Below are positions 1 through 11,215 of a stretch of DNA of 64,000 nt, one piece after another. The notes beneath the pieces were generated by a model. It was not told the DNA's origin, did not search any database, and saw only the letters and a list, made by a program, of their open reading frames with translations. Source of the stretch: Chamaea fasciata (lineage: Eukaryota; Chordata; Aves; Passeriformes; Sylviidae); assembly GCA_029207755.1 (NCBI GenBank), contig JARCOQ010000002.1:5518001-5582000 (forward strand). Direction: 5' to 3'. Position 1 is the first letter of the stretch, and each line of letters starts with the position of its first letter. The translations under genes were made by a program, and so were the position numbers.

Positions 1-1534
1 CTCTGTAATTCATCAGGAGAGACTGTACCTATAAATCACAAAAAAAAAGGTAATAATTGCAAGTGCAACCAGATAGAGCACTTGTGTAAGCTTGTAACCT
101 AAAACTATAATCTTTGGTGGCCTAAAATTCAGGTTAAATGCTGTGCATATCACCATTATACGAATAGACTGGCTCTGACAATAAGAAAAATGAATGCAGG
201 TGCAGAGAAGGTCTTGAATCAATTTTCAATCTGCTTTTGTCTTGGTAATGCTTTTAACTGAAATTACACTGAAAAGTGTATTGCTGAAATAGGTCATCTC
301 TGAAAACTATCAGGTGGTAACTTAGCTTTCTCTCCTCCAGCTTCCATATATTAGGAAGAGATGCTTTTTTCTTTACATGTAAACAGTTTTGCTTGCAAAA
401 TATTGAAATGCAACAAGGAAATTATAGACAGATCTATTGTTCCACTATGGGAATGCTGCAGCTGCACAAATAACTTGGATTTGCCCTCACACTGTATTTC
501 TGAATTGTTTTCAACCCTCGACTATAGTTACTTGTTTTATTTTGTTATTTATTTAACATGCCTTTAAATAGGTAAAAAAAAGGTTTCCATCAATGTCAGC
601 CTTGGCAAGTAGCAGAATTCTTAGCTAGAGACCCCTGCCAGCATATGAAATCCCTGCTAACCATAGTTTCACAAGTCCGTGAACTTTCATTATGTTATTA
701 CTTTACAGATATGAAAATGCAGAGAGAAGTTAAAAATTAGTATCTTGCTCACAGATCTTGATTTGTCTTCCAAATACTTCCTTGCTTCCTTTGCCACTTA
801 AACTCATGGTGGACTCCAGCTTCTATTAAACCTCTCTGATATCCTCTTCTTTTACCCAAGATTCACATTTGATGTTTGCATTATGGAGAACTCAATTCCA
901 CTTAGACTTGATTTGATCCATCCAGATGGATTTATTTTCAGTATGCACCATGGGAAAGGACAGAAAGAGATGCCTTCAGACTGCATAATATATAAAAAGG
1001 TTCACTGAGGAGGAAGTCTTGGTTCCAAAAGACATAATTTCTCCCACAGCTGACTATCTCAGGTATTAAATAACTTTCTCTGTTGCAGTCCATTTGCCTG
1101 AGTGATATGGAATATCATCTTTGTTACACTTCCCCTCACACTTGAAGAGAGTCACATCCAGAGATAAAGGACTTGTGGGTTTTTTTCCCCACTGTGTTGT
1201 CAATGCCTGGTTCCTTAGCAAGTGATCCCAGCTGGCTTCCTTACCCTCCAATTCCACACTCTTGGCTCCATTCTCTCAGCTTCTTACATGAACAAAAGCT
1301 GAAATCTTTTCGTATCTCTTACAGTTCATTCAGGGATAGGGACCAAGTCATGGTTTTCTTCTGTTTCCTCTTCTGGTTCCTATGGTGACCTTGATGATGG
1401 CCCTAAAAGTCACCCTTTTGATGGTCCTGCTTCTTCAGCCTCTTTACTCTCCCTGTCCTGCTTGACTGTTTTTGGTAAAGCTTTTTTACTGAATGACTTT
1501 AAAATTCTTGACTGCTGTAATCGACCTGGGGGAC
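1..1534. other. Unique non-coding DNA
   Basis: AT-rich DNA without a credible gene. The open frames here are under about 75 codons, overlap one another on both strands and show no domain. Apart from a weak MIR-like stretch at 689-756 I see no repeat. The right part (about 1500-1560) becomes purine-rich as it runs into the LTR that follows. Confidence 0.7.
689..756 (-). repeat. Possible MIR-type SINE fragment
   Basis: The stretch reads like the reverse complement of the well-known MIR segment that says, in effect, 'cctc-agttt-cctcatctgtaaaatgg': here TTTACAGATATGAAAATGC is followed by GCAGAGAGAAGTTAAA and then CTTGCTCACAGATC. MIR remnants are old and found across amniotes. The match is from memory, short and diverged, so it could be chance. 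Confidence 0.35.
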
Positions 1535-1939
1535 AAAGAAGGAAAAAAGAGGGGGAATAAAAAAACAAGTGATGCACAGTGCAACTACTCACCTTGTGCT
1601 GGCTGATGGCAGAACCCCCTTCCTGAACCCACACTGGCCATCTTTCTGGTTAACTCCCCCCAGCTTAAATCCTGGGCATGATGTTCTGTGGTGTGGAATA
1701 TTCCTTTGGGTCACCTCGTCCTGGTTAGGCTCCCTCACAGTTTTCCTTTGTGCACCTCCTCAGCGGCAAAGCATGAGAGAAGGGAAAAAAAAATTGTCCT
1801 TGACTTAGGATAAACATAACTTAGCAAAACTCCAAAACATCAGTGTGTTATTAACACCACTCTGAATCCAAAACACGGAGCTGTACCAGCTACTGAGAAG
1901 AAATTAGAAATTAACTCTACCCCACCTGAAGACAAGACA
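1535..1939 (-). mobile_element. Eroded ERV LTR, bird ERVL-like family
   Basis: Read on the minus strand, the element starts at 1939 with TGTCTTG, followed by a GTAGAGTTAATTTC block, AGTAGCTGGTACAGC, GTTTTGGATTCAG and GTGTTAATAACACACTGATG. This order matches the U3 start of a common bird LTR family. Further along, GGAATATTCCACACCAC and GCCCAGGATTTAAGCTGGG correspond to the positions where that family has its promoter; the TATA box appears eroded. The low-coordinate (3') end is unclear and placed near 1535, where a purine-rich tract begins. No internal viral genes and no second LTR are present, so it is an old solo or partial LTR. Short open frames across it are chance. Confidence 0.75.
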
Positions 1940-3300
1940 ATATCCACCCCTGCTCTACCACCTGAGATAGCTGTCACATCATGTCCCACTTTGGGGGGTT
2001 TTGTGTTTGGGTTTTTTTTAGTATACATACAAATTGGATAGACATTTAGCAAAGATACAAGGTTGTTTATCTCCCTCTTTGGAAAACTGCACTCAGAACA
2101 CCTCTAATGACCGTGGCATTCTGCTAAATGAGCAAATGGAGTACTGGGCCATATCTGATAATGAAAAGGAGACAAGCTTAATTAACTTAGCACCCAACTA
2201 ATCAGCAGTTAATGTAGCCCTGAAAATTGATAAGTTATTTAGTCTTGGAGGGTTGGAGTGTACATGTAGAGAAGGGAAAAGATGGTCTTTTTTATGCCTG
2301 GAGTAAATAAAAATGGTCAACAGAAATTGATGTGACCTGGAGCTTTCTGTCAGTGGCATGCCCTTGATTCGTGCTCTCTTCAGCCATCCAGAAACTGTTT
2401 ATAACTCTAGGGAAAAAAAAGCTTCTAGAATGAAGCTTTTTTAGTTGAAATCCTACAGGCAGTTTCTCTGGAGGATCTGTTGGATTATGAGGAAAAAAGC
2501 CCTGCCACATGTGGACTAGCAATTTAGATTGGATTCACATTAAAATAAACACCTAAAATAGTGTTTTTCGGTTTTCCCCTGTGTGAATATCTCAGAATAG
2601 CTCCTGGGATTTTATTCAATGTAAATATTAAGTTACACTGCCTGACTGGACACCTGCAAATATCTCTGCCCTGATTTTACTTAGCTACAGACAATGATTC
2701 AGAGCTCAATATAAAATAATTTCTTCCAAAATCTTTCCCTCTCAGCAGGACCTTTTCTATTGCTCAGAGGAATGGCTTGGTATTTGGAACCCAAACAGTG
2801 ATGTTTGAAGAAGAGAATTTAGTTCCCTGCACCACGAGGGATAATCAATGGAAATCTTGCTTCCACTGTTCATGTTCAGAAATCACTGGCTAACAGAGGA
2901 CTTACTTAGTACAGAAAGAACCCTCTTGTTCCACTTTTTCCATTTTAAGAGAGCTGGGCTTCTTTTTTGCAAATTTTTTTCTTAATTTCAAAATGTTAAA
3001 TGGTTTTCACACAACATCTTGATCAGCAAGTAGCAATTAGGAGTGTTTTGGTTTTTTTTTTTTTTTTCCTGAGGATTTTTACATTTATTGGAAGAGCTGA
3101 GAACTAAATGTGCTAAATGAAACAGGGCCCTGCGTTCCCTGAATCAGGAGGAACAGCAGCAGTGCTTGGATGTTGGTTCCATGGCCTTTGAGTTGCTGCC
3201 TTGCCCCTGATTTTAGCAGCAGGTGTCTTTGGGGAGTGCTGGACTCACCATACCTTTCACTCCAGGAAAGCAGTCCTGGGGAATTGCAGGCCTCCCACTG
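1940..3300. other. Unique non-coding DNA with T-rich tract
   Basis: No gene or recognisable transposon is seen. It contains a T-rich run near 3052-3068 and several short A or T runs. Open frames are short and unsupported. Confidence 0.65.
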
Positions 3301-3371
3301 GGATGTATGGAGGGATGGATGGATGGAGGGATGGATGGATGGATGGATGGATGGATGGATGGATGGATGGG
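3301..3371. repeat. (GGAT)n tetranucleotide microsatellite
   Basis: Tandem GGAT units, interrupted in the left half by GTAT and GAGG variants and pure from about 3330 to 3370. All six frames stay open across it, giving artificial Met-Asp-Gly-Trp repeats on one strand and Ile-His-Pro-Ser repeats on the other. These are not proteins. Confidence 0.95.
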
Positions 3372-6300
3372 AGCGGGGAAGGTGAATCCTTTGCCTCCTC
3401 TGGGATTTCTTGCAGGCTTACCTGACATGTAAATCCCTGCAGATACAAACTTCTGCTTTCCTGCTGCTCAAAGACTGAACATTCTACACACTTGATAAAT
3501 GGGGAGCCACTGTGCAAATGCAGAGGGAGTCCACATTCAACTTTCTCCTTTGTCTCTTTTCACCTGCTTGCTAGTGCTGTCTGTCTTTAAAAATCACCAC
3601 AGATATGAAACAGTGAAAAAGTGATTTTTTTTTTAAAAAAATTGTGTATGGGCAAGAATAGTCCTTTCAGCTTTTGATTTATTTCAGTGCTAGGCTTTAG
3701 ACATAATGTTTTGTGAGTTCAGGCTCTGCAGACCTATCCTAAATATATTCTGCATATTTCTCCGAATAAAAAATCCTTGATCTGTCATTATCAAACTTCA
3801 TTTAAATTGGCTTTTAACCTGATCACCCTACCTCATGTGATGCATCAGCATCTTGACAAACTTCAGGAGCTTGGGAATTTGCTTTTGGGACAAAGGGGAG
3901 CTTTGCCAAGCCCCTTCTCCAAAACATCCTGTAGCCTTTCAAATGACATATTTCACTTGGCAGTGTTGGATTCCTGTGCAGTCAATAACGTGCAACGAAG
4001 GTATTGAGAAAACGTCCTGTCCTCTAAGATGGATGTTTATTATAGTGATGTCTGAGATTTCAGCTTTTTGTCAGATCAGTACTGCAAAGTGTACACAGAC
4101 ACTGACTGAGTCGTTAGCAGGTTTTGTAAAGAATGTTAATGGAGTTGTTATAGCAGTGGTGGTCTGAGAACAAAAGCAAGGCAAAGACTTCCTGCAGAAA
4201 CAGTGCTTTTAGAGTTACTGGTAACTAGCTCTTTCCTGTAGAGTTTCTAGAGTAATCAATTTTTGTTATAAAAAAATTTGGAGCCCAGACTAGAGATTTT
4301 CTGTAAACATCTGAAAATATGAAAGTTGCTTTAGGACAGACCTTGGAAGGAATCCAGACTCAGCCTTTGTGTTTCAGTTATTCTTCACACACTCTGCTTT
4401 GTTAACCTATGGTTTTAACCAAGCCACAAAGGATGTGGGCAGTGCTGGGCACTTTGTTCTCTATGTCACATTGCACTGAGTGAAGAAATGCTTGCTGTGG
4501 AGAAAGGCACTGAGGAAAACACCGAGTGGCATGCATTTCTAAGGTATTTCTAAGAATCTGTCTCTGTTCTGCAGTGAACACAGTATGCATGCAGCCTGCT
4601 CGGGGTGGTGATGGCATCTCACCCAGCCGGGCTGCTGGAGCTTGCTGTCTCCACTGCTGGTGTTGTGTGTTCTGCCAGACTCTCATGTTCCACCCACAGG
4701 GGCGTTCATTGTGATCCTCAGGGGTGAACTGGATGATAAAGGAGCAATCCCTCTGTTGCCTTTTGGTGGTTTATCCCTTTTGCACAGCCTGAAAATCACG
4801 TTGATTTCCTGTGATATTTGATGGTCGGGTTGCAGGGTTGATGAAAATAGAAGGGCCGGCAAGGCTGTGGCTGGTGGGAATCTGGAAGGAGAAGGAATCT
4901 GCAACACCTCCCCCTTCACTGCCACCAACATCTGGCTCTGACACAGCTGAGCTGCATCCTTCTGGAATTTCCATGGTGCAGGAGAGCACTGGGCTGGGCT
5001 TGGGTGCCATGCAGCTCTTGGACACCTTTGGGAAAGTACCCAGATAGCCTAAGCTAAGTTTCAATTTCCTTGCCTTCCTGTGAGGCCTTCTTTAAATTAA
5101 ACTCCAGGCTCCAGGAAGGAAGGGAAAGTAGCATGCCAAGGGAGCTGTGCCTCCTACAGGGTCAAGAATACAGAAACCAAAACCTCTTGCACGCCTTCAG
5201 CGTGCTGTGGTAGTCTTCTGCAGCAGCAGCAGCAGCAGCTGATTTGAGCTTAGAAACCAGATCTTTCACAGATGGACTGATGATGAGATGAGAATGATTG
5301 TTCTTGTCTCTAGGAGGACTTCCTTCTTCTGTGGCTGTGGGGAAAACCCAAATAGGCAGCCAACTGTAAGATGGGAAGTAGGGAGGTGGATTTTTTTGCA
5401 CTGGTATGTCAGTAAACCTCAAGTGAGCACCTACTCCTGAAGTGAGTGAGTTCAGTGGTTACAGAGGTCTGATGACTGAATTACAATTAACCCCTACGTG
5501 TCCCAGGTTGGATTTGAGAGCACATATTCTCTGTCCCGTGTGCTTTGCTCCCAGTATGTGGCCTTTCTGTTTGCTTCACTTGGCTAAATGAACAAAAGTA
5601 ATTTCAATTCAAAAAGAACCACCTGAACTCTTTAGAGGCAGACCAGTGGCAGAGAGAAGTCTTTGTAGATATGATATCTTATTTAGAAAACATACGCCCG
5701 GTATCACTGTTTTAGAATCATATCCACATACATACATATAAACATATTTATGAGTGTGTGTATGGATATAGTTTCTGTTTGCATAGCATGGCTCCAGAAC
5801 TCTCATGCTGTCATAACACCATTTCCTTAATAAGGGGTTCTTCCATGTGTCTGCACCTTTCTGTATTAATTCAAGCCAAACATCACTGATTAAAGGGTGT
5901 AATCTTACAGATGAGCTCCCGTGAATCCTTAATACCATATTAATCCATCCTTCTGGTTGCCTCATACAGTTGTGAGAAGGGCCATTTCTGAGTGTGGTCA
6001 CACCATCCCATGGTTGCACACCTGTTCTGAACCTCTTCAGCTCCTTTCAGCTGATAATCTCCCAAATTTCCAGCTAGAGACTCGCTATTAATTTGCAAAT
6101 ATTGCAGTTATGGCCTTGTGTGGGGTGTTAAGTGGCTTTTAGTTGATTGGAGGGGTGAGTCAGGGAGGACGCTCTTTTCTGTTTAATATTTCTCAATAGG
6201 TTGTTTCCTCAAAGATAAGTTTTTTATCATAAGGTACAGGAGTTTGCCTACACAAAATGTCCTACTAATTTGGAGGAACCAAATATGGAAAAGACTCCCA

Positions 6301-7107
6301 CTTCCATTGTCTCTTTTATTCCGTTCCCTAAATGCCCCAGTTGGATTTCTAATGAAGTATTTCCTCTGGCTGTCAGGGAAGTTTACACTGGGATCACAAC
6401 TTTCTGTTTCCTAGCAACTCTGCATCCTCCTGCTCATAAAAGAGGCTGGCTTATAGTTTTAATTAATGCAATTCTAAGCTATGGCCAATGAAAAGAAAAT
6501 GCTGTGGAAGAATAAATGTCATTTATACTTTAAAGAGAAAGTCAAAAAAGCTCATGTCATAATTGCTTATCTGTTCTAGCACTGTGTTTAGTTTTGATAA
6601 AACGAGTATTTTTTAATATTTCCTTGCATTTAAAATTAAGGTTTTTGGTTATGGTTGGCAACGTGGTTATGACCATTTGGCTTTGGGACTAGGGATCACT
6701 GCATCAAAGGATTTCAAATGGACTGCATCCCTGCTCTGCAATACCTCTGTAATACAGCTCACTGAAATATTTGCAGCAGTCCCTGCATTGTAGTATTTTC
6801 TTAGCCTTCCTCATGTGCAAAATATCATGCATTGAAGTATTTTTCTCCATTTTCTCTCACTTCATTATGTCATTAGCATGTTTTGAAAGTGGAAGTTGAA
6901 ATAAAATAATTTTAGCCAAATTACAGGCAGCCCATGGATGGCAGCTGTGTGGGAATTATGCTTCCGCTGGAAATTTAGGAAGAGTTAAACATCTGATTTG
7001 TAGCTGAGTATTTCAAAGTGACTAATGAGATGGCATGGAAACAAAACTAATGCGACAAGAGGCACCTTCATGTGCACCTCCACATGAAGAACTTTTTTTA
7101 ATGTGCA
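3372..7107. other. Unique non-coding DNA
   Basis: No supported gene. A few longer chance frames occur, up to 136 codons on the minus strand at 5609-6019, without any domain, splice context or compositional shift. Contains a (CAG)6 run at 5221-5238 and a TA/TG-rich patch near 5720-5765. No transposon recognised. Confidence 0.6.
5221..5238. repeat. (CAG)6 trinucleotide run
   Basis: Six perfect CAG units, followed by CTG. It sits in non-coding DNA; in one minus-strand frame it reads as alanine codons in an unsupported 86-codon frame. Confidence 0.9.
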
Positions 7108-7286
7108 TTGTCTGAGCACTGGAACAGATTGATTGAAGAGGCTATGGAGTTTTTCTCACTGGAGATACTCCAGAACCATGTGGGCACAATCTTGTGTTGT
7201 GTGCTCTGGGATGACCCTGCTTGAGCAGGGGGTTTGAACCAGAGGAGCCACTGTGGTCGCTCCCAGCCTGACCCATTCTGTGGAAT
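7108..7286 (+). mobile_element. CR1 LINE 3' end fragment
   Basis: Diverged 3' untranslated end of a bird CR1 retrotransposon. Diagnostic blocks in order are GAGCACTGGAACAG, a CTCACTGGAGATACTCCAG block, GTGCTCTGGGATGACCCTGC, TTGAGCAGGGGGTTTGAACC, and the terminus CCCATTCTGTGG, where ATTCTGTG at 7275-7282 is the 8-bp CR1 terminal unit. CR1 copies are usually 5'-truncated like this and lack a poly(A) tail. No reverse transcriptase sequence is included. Confidence 0.88.
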
Positions 7287-8543
7287 CACACTGCTGAAAT
7301 AAGGGATTAACTGCACAGTGTGGGAGATGCTATGATGGTTTACAGGAGTAATATATTTAGCCTGGGGGCTTGTCTTCAATAGAGATGATAAGAAAGGGGA
7401 AAGGCCTTTTTTTTAGATTTCAACACCACAGCAAAAAAACATGTCTAGAGAATACTTTCTTCTTTATGGCTTCTGATACTCTAGTAATATCTTAATTCTT
7501 ACTTATTTTAAACAACTGCTCCCAAACCTTTTCTTCGTTTCTTAATGGAATAAATTTGTATTTCATCTTGCTCTTTAAAAACTACCCTATATAAATTCCT
7601 CATGTGTGTATGTACTTTACAATTGCTCCTAATTATGAGGTCATATATTTCCTTCATGGATTTATGACTCATGAAATTTTTAAGATGGATGGCATTAAAA
7701 GCAAGTTGATATTAGTTTTAGCTTTTATGCTTTAAGGTGGCCTTGTATGTTGTTCACGTAGATTTTTCAAATCCTGATCTGAATAGGAAATACTTGTTAT
7801 AGCAATGGGTTTTGGTAATGCTTTTATTTGTGGTATCTTACAGGCTTTGCTACCACCAACATATCTATTTTCAAGGTGAAGTGATTCCTTCCCATTTTAC
7901 ATATGGGGAATGGAGAGGCAGAAATATCAGGATAAAAAAGCTCCACTAATTTGAAAAGCTTGAATAAAGCCCCAAAACTTGATCTTTCTGCCTAAAACAC
8001 AGAGAACTTTGCACCTCTAAAGCAGACATCAAGTTCAAAGCTTAAAGGGAACCTATAGCTGCAGCTGCTGCAGAGATTCTGCACAAAAGGGTTTTGCTAT
8101 GACTGCTTCATCCCTCTGCAGCCTCATTCCATCCAGTGGCTCATCCATCCAAAAACTGCAGAGGCTGAACAGAAATTCTGCTGATCCCAGTGTCAGGCCA
8201 TCTTCAGTGTGAATGAATGGATGAAGCTGTCCTGTAGCAACAAAAGGCTTTCATGGAGTGAGCAGTTCCCCCACTAATTAGGGAGGACATGCACCTTGCC
8301 AGCGAGGCTGAGCAGGATTTGCTGGTAAGGGAGGAGTGGTACAAGATAAAAACCCTGAGCTGCAGTGAATGCTGAGGGGAGAAGAATAAGGGTGTTCCAG
8401 CACAGCTGCTGCCTTGGTGGTAGAATCTGTACTACTTCATAAACACATTTATCCACACAACACCCTGGAAAAACAAATCCTCGCTGTTATTTCAGCTGTA
8501 CAGGTGTAGGGATGTGCAACAGAATTGAAGCTGTGTAAGAAAG
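7287..8543. other. Unique non-coding DNA
   Basis: AT-rich without a gene or clear transposon. A weak MIR-like segment lies at 7886-7945. The region around 8050-8400 is somewhat less AT-rich but has no sustained frame. Confidence 0.6.
7886..7945 (-). repeat. Possible MIR-type SINE fragment
   Basis: CCCATTTTACATATGGGGAA followed by GGAGAGGCAGAAAT resembles the reverse complement of the MIR region that commonly reads 'cctc..tttcc.catctgtaaaatggg'. The match is short and from memory; beyond it the similarity fades. Confidence 0.35.
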
Positions 8544-8625
8544 AGTGACAAGACAAGTGTTATGGAATTCCTCAGCTGTAATTACTGTAATTACAGTAAT
8601 CACAGCTTCTGGTAGCCTTGTCACT
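8544..8625. repeat. Foldback with AATTA-rich 34-bp palindrome core
   Basis: The core at 8574-8607 is a palindrome of 34 bp with a single mismatched pair: its left half begins AGCTGTAATTACTGTAA and the right half ends CAGTAATCACAGCT. Outside it, AGTGACAAG (8544-8552) is exactly complementary to CTTGTCACT (8617-8625), with unequal spacers of 21 and 9 nt. The core repeats the GTAATTAC/TAATTA motif typical of homeodomain sites. It could be a small hairpin, a remnant of an inverted-repeat transposon, or a regulatory palindrome. I cannot decide between these from one copy. Confidence 0.85.
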
Positions 8626-10996
8626 ATCCTTTCCTCTGTCCTGTTACCTGAGTCCCTCTGCTCTGTGCTCTGGGTCCCAGAGAACTCTGTTCCTTCACCT
8701 TTCTGTGAGGAAGGGCACTGCATCAGCCTTGCCCAGGTGCTGCAGTTCCCCGCCTTTTTAACTGTTTATTTTGCTGTGCACCACACTTCCAGCCTTTTGG
8801 GGTGTTTTTTTTTAGCATATTTCTGACATACAGTAGAACTCTTGCTCACCATTAAAGGATTTTTAACTTTGCTTCTTGAAGAGGCAGCACTATTGCAGGG
8901 TGAACTTGGTCTTGTGCCTGCCATAATTCTGCTCTTTGTACTACAGCAGTTTTTTAGACAGGATGTGGCTGTAGAAGGAAGCTCTCGTTCTGCAGTACTT
9001 ACAGCACCACCAAAACATCTACTTGTTGAAACTGTCTTACCCCATAATTTTGGAAGTCAGGGATTAAAATTAGTCTCCTCGGTATGAAAGTTTTAATGGC
9101 TCCAACTATTTTGCTTCAATCTTTTATTTTCCCCCCTTCCTTTGACTGAGTGAAGTTTTATAACATGACTGCTCGTCGGAATTTGTATCAAGGTAATATT
9201 GTAGGAAAATGAAGAGGGGTAATACTTCTGCAAGTGCTGTCTTAATGTGATGAAAGACAAGTTTTTTTTAAACTCCTTGAAATAAGTATCCTGTAGGCAT
9301 TTCTCCTGTCACTTTCATTCTGCTGTGTGGAAACTGTTAGCTACAAATCACCCCCTTTTTTCCTTTTAAACTTTAGGTAGTTGCTACAACATGGAGGTAA
9401 GACTCTGAAACACATCAATTTCTCTAGTTTTTTACAGTGGGAAATTTATAGGATAATATCAACTTTACTATCAGCATTCCCATCCACAGAGTCTTTCACT
9501 GACATGAAAAGAAAATAATCTCTTGCAGACAAAATTACTGCATATTTGTAATTGCTTTCTGTCTCGAATGGCTTATACAACTTTGCAATAACCAGAAATA
9601 AGGTGGCATGTTTCAAAAAGGGCTTTGAAAGCTCCTTCAAAAGTCTTCTAAGTAGCTGGGAGGCAGACAGCATTGACCCAAAGGCACCTTGTTCTGTCCA
9701 AATGCTCCATCTTGTCATCTCATCTCAATTTTGGTCGCTGATCTAGAAGTAGGCAGACAGATGGGTACATGCTCTTTTTCTTCTTTTTTGCAGTGACAGG
9801 ACATCTCAAGTACTTTTGTTACATCTGTGATCTATTCACTGAGCTGAGCAGGTAGAGCTTTCAAATTGCCACCCTGGTTCTTCTGGTTCTTCTATTTTCA
9901 TGGCTAGTAAGTCAAACATAATTTTTTTGGTGCTGCTGCTGTGTTGTTGGTGTGGTGTTTTTTTTTTTTTTTGTGGGTTTGGGTTTTTTTTAGTAATAAT
10001 AATAAAAAAAGCATCCATGTACTCTCCCATCCTTGAAATCAAGCTGCAATTTTGGATTCTTAGGAGCTGTGAAACTTCATGGATGATTTCTGATGTAAGG
10101 ACAAATTGTTCCTCATTACAGGACTTCCAGCAACTTCCTGCAAGGCTGCAGTGTTGCACCCTCTGACAAAAGATTATAATCCTGCCTGTGACATATTAAC
10201 AAAGTAATTGATGTTACAATCCCTTTAGTCCACTCTGAAATATTTTAAAGCCAGATATTTGATCACATAAACTGGCACAATACTCCCACGCTACAAAATC
10301 TTGCAGTTGAACATCAAGCAGGACTAATTAGCTTTCAACTATCTGAAACTACTGGTTTTGTGATTTCTTAAATAAAGCTAGAGCTGAGGAAACATTCTTT
10401 GTTGCTGAATCTAGTCAGGAGGAGTTGATGGAGGGGAGAGAAAACTTGCATAGCTTTGATTTCATCATGACTTACTGTACAGAGCAGGATCTATACAAGT
10501 AGACCTGCAGAATAGTATAGGTGTGATTTGCAGACAAAGGACATTTTCCTTCAACATTTTAATCAACTTTTGGTAAAAATAGTTACCATCAACTCTCTGG
10601 ATCTTAGAGACTTGGAAAATGAGACTTCAGCACCCAGTGCTGACATTCATTCTTCAGAAACATCTTTGAAAGAGCTTTGTGGTTTTCCTGTTTCCTGGTT
10701 TGTTAGTTTTTTGGGTTTTTTAAAGATGTTTGCCTATTGTGGAAGTGTGACTAGGTTATGTTTAAAGAAGAAAGCTGTAATATTTAGCAGCCCTGCTCAG
10801 TCCTGACTGCTGTGAATGATTTTTTGAGTCAGTGAGGTCTAATGCTTGAAGAGAAAGAGCTACCTTCCTATAGCTTCAGTTGGAGGTGATCAGACTGTGG
10901 TGTGTGCTCATAATCTAATGCACACATGGAAGAAAACGCTCAATTTAAACAGATAACATTATTTAGAGCATCTGCAGGTGCTTCTGAATTGCACAA
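8626..10996. other. Unique non-coding DNA with T-rich low-complexity tract
   Basis: No gene or recognisable transposon. A T/G-rich tract at about 9957-9990 (long T runs with GTGGGTTTGGG) gives spurious hydrophobic frames on the plus strand and lysine/proline-rich frames on the minus strand. Confidence 0.6.
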
Positions 10997-11215
10997 TGTG
11001 TTGTGTTTGCATGGCCAGGTGTTGGTAGTGGGGAGGCTACAGGGATGGCTCCTGTGAGAAGTTGCCAGAAACTACCCCCATGCCCAGCAGAGGCAATGCC
11101 AGCCAGCCCCAAGATGGAATCAGAAATGGTGATAAGGCCTCTGTGATAACATATTTAAGAAGAAGAAAAAAAGTTATTGGGCAGAGGTAATTGCGGCCAG
11201 TGAAGAGCCTCCACA
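10997..11215 (+). mobile_element. ERV LTR fragment, bird ERVL-like family
   Basis: The segment opens with TGTGTTGTGTTTGCATGG and then follows the order of a common bird LTR: GGTGTTGGTAGTGGGGAGGC, a GGCTCCTGTGAGAAG block, CAATGCCAGCCAGC, CCAAGATGG, and CTGTGATAACATATTTAAG. The ATATTTAAGA at 11151-11160 sits where this family has its TATA-like promoter element, which puts the sense strand on plus. Similarity fades near 11215, so the 3' part is missing or decayed. No viral coding region is attached. Family naming is from memory. Confidence 0.75.

Noticed and set aside
5700..5765. TA/TG microsatellite
   Set aside because: The stretch is TA/TG-rich but has no sustained perfect unit, so it is only low-complexity DNA.
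5609..6019. 136-codon minus-strand open frame
   Set aside because: Low-complexity His-Thr and Tyr-Val stretches from a TG-rich patch, and no family resemblance.
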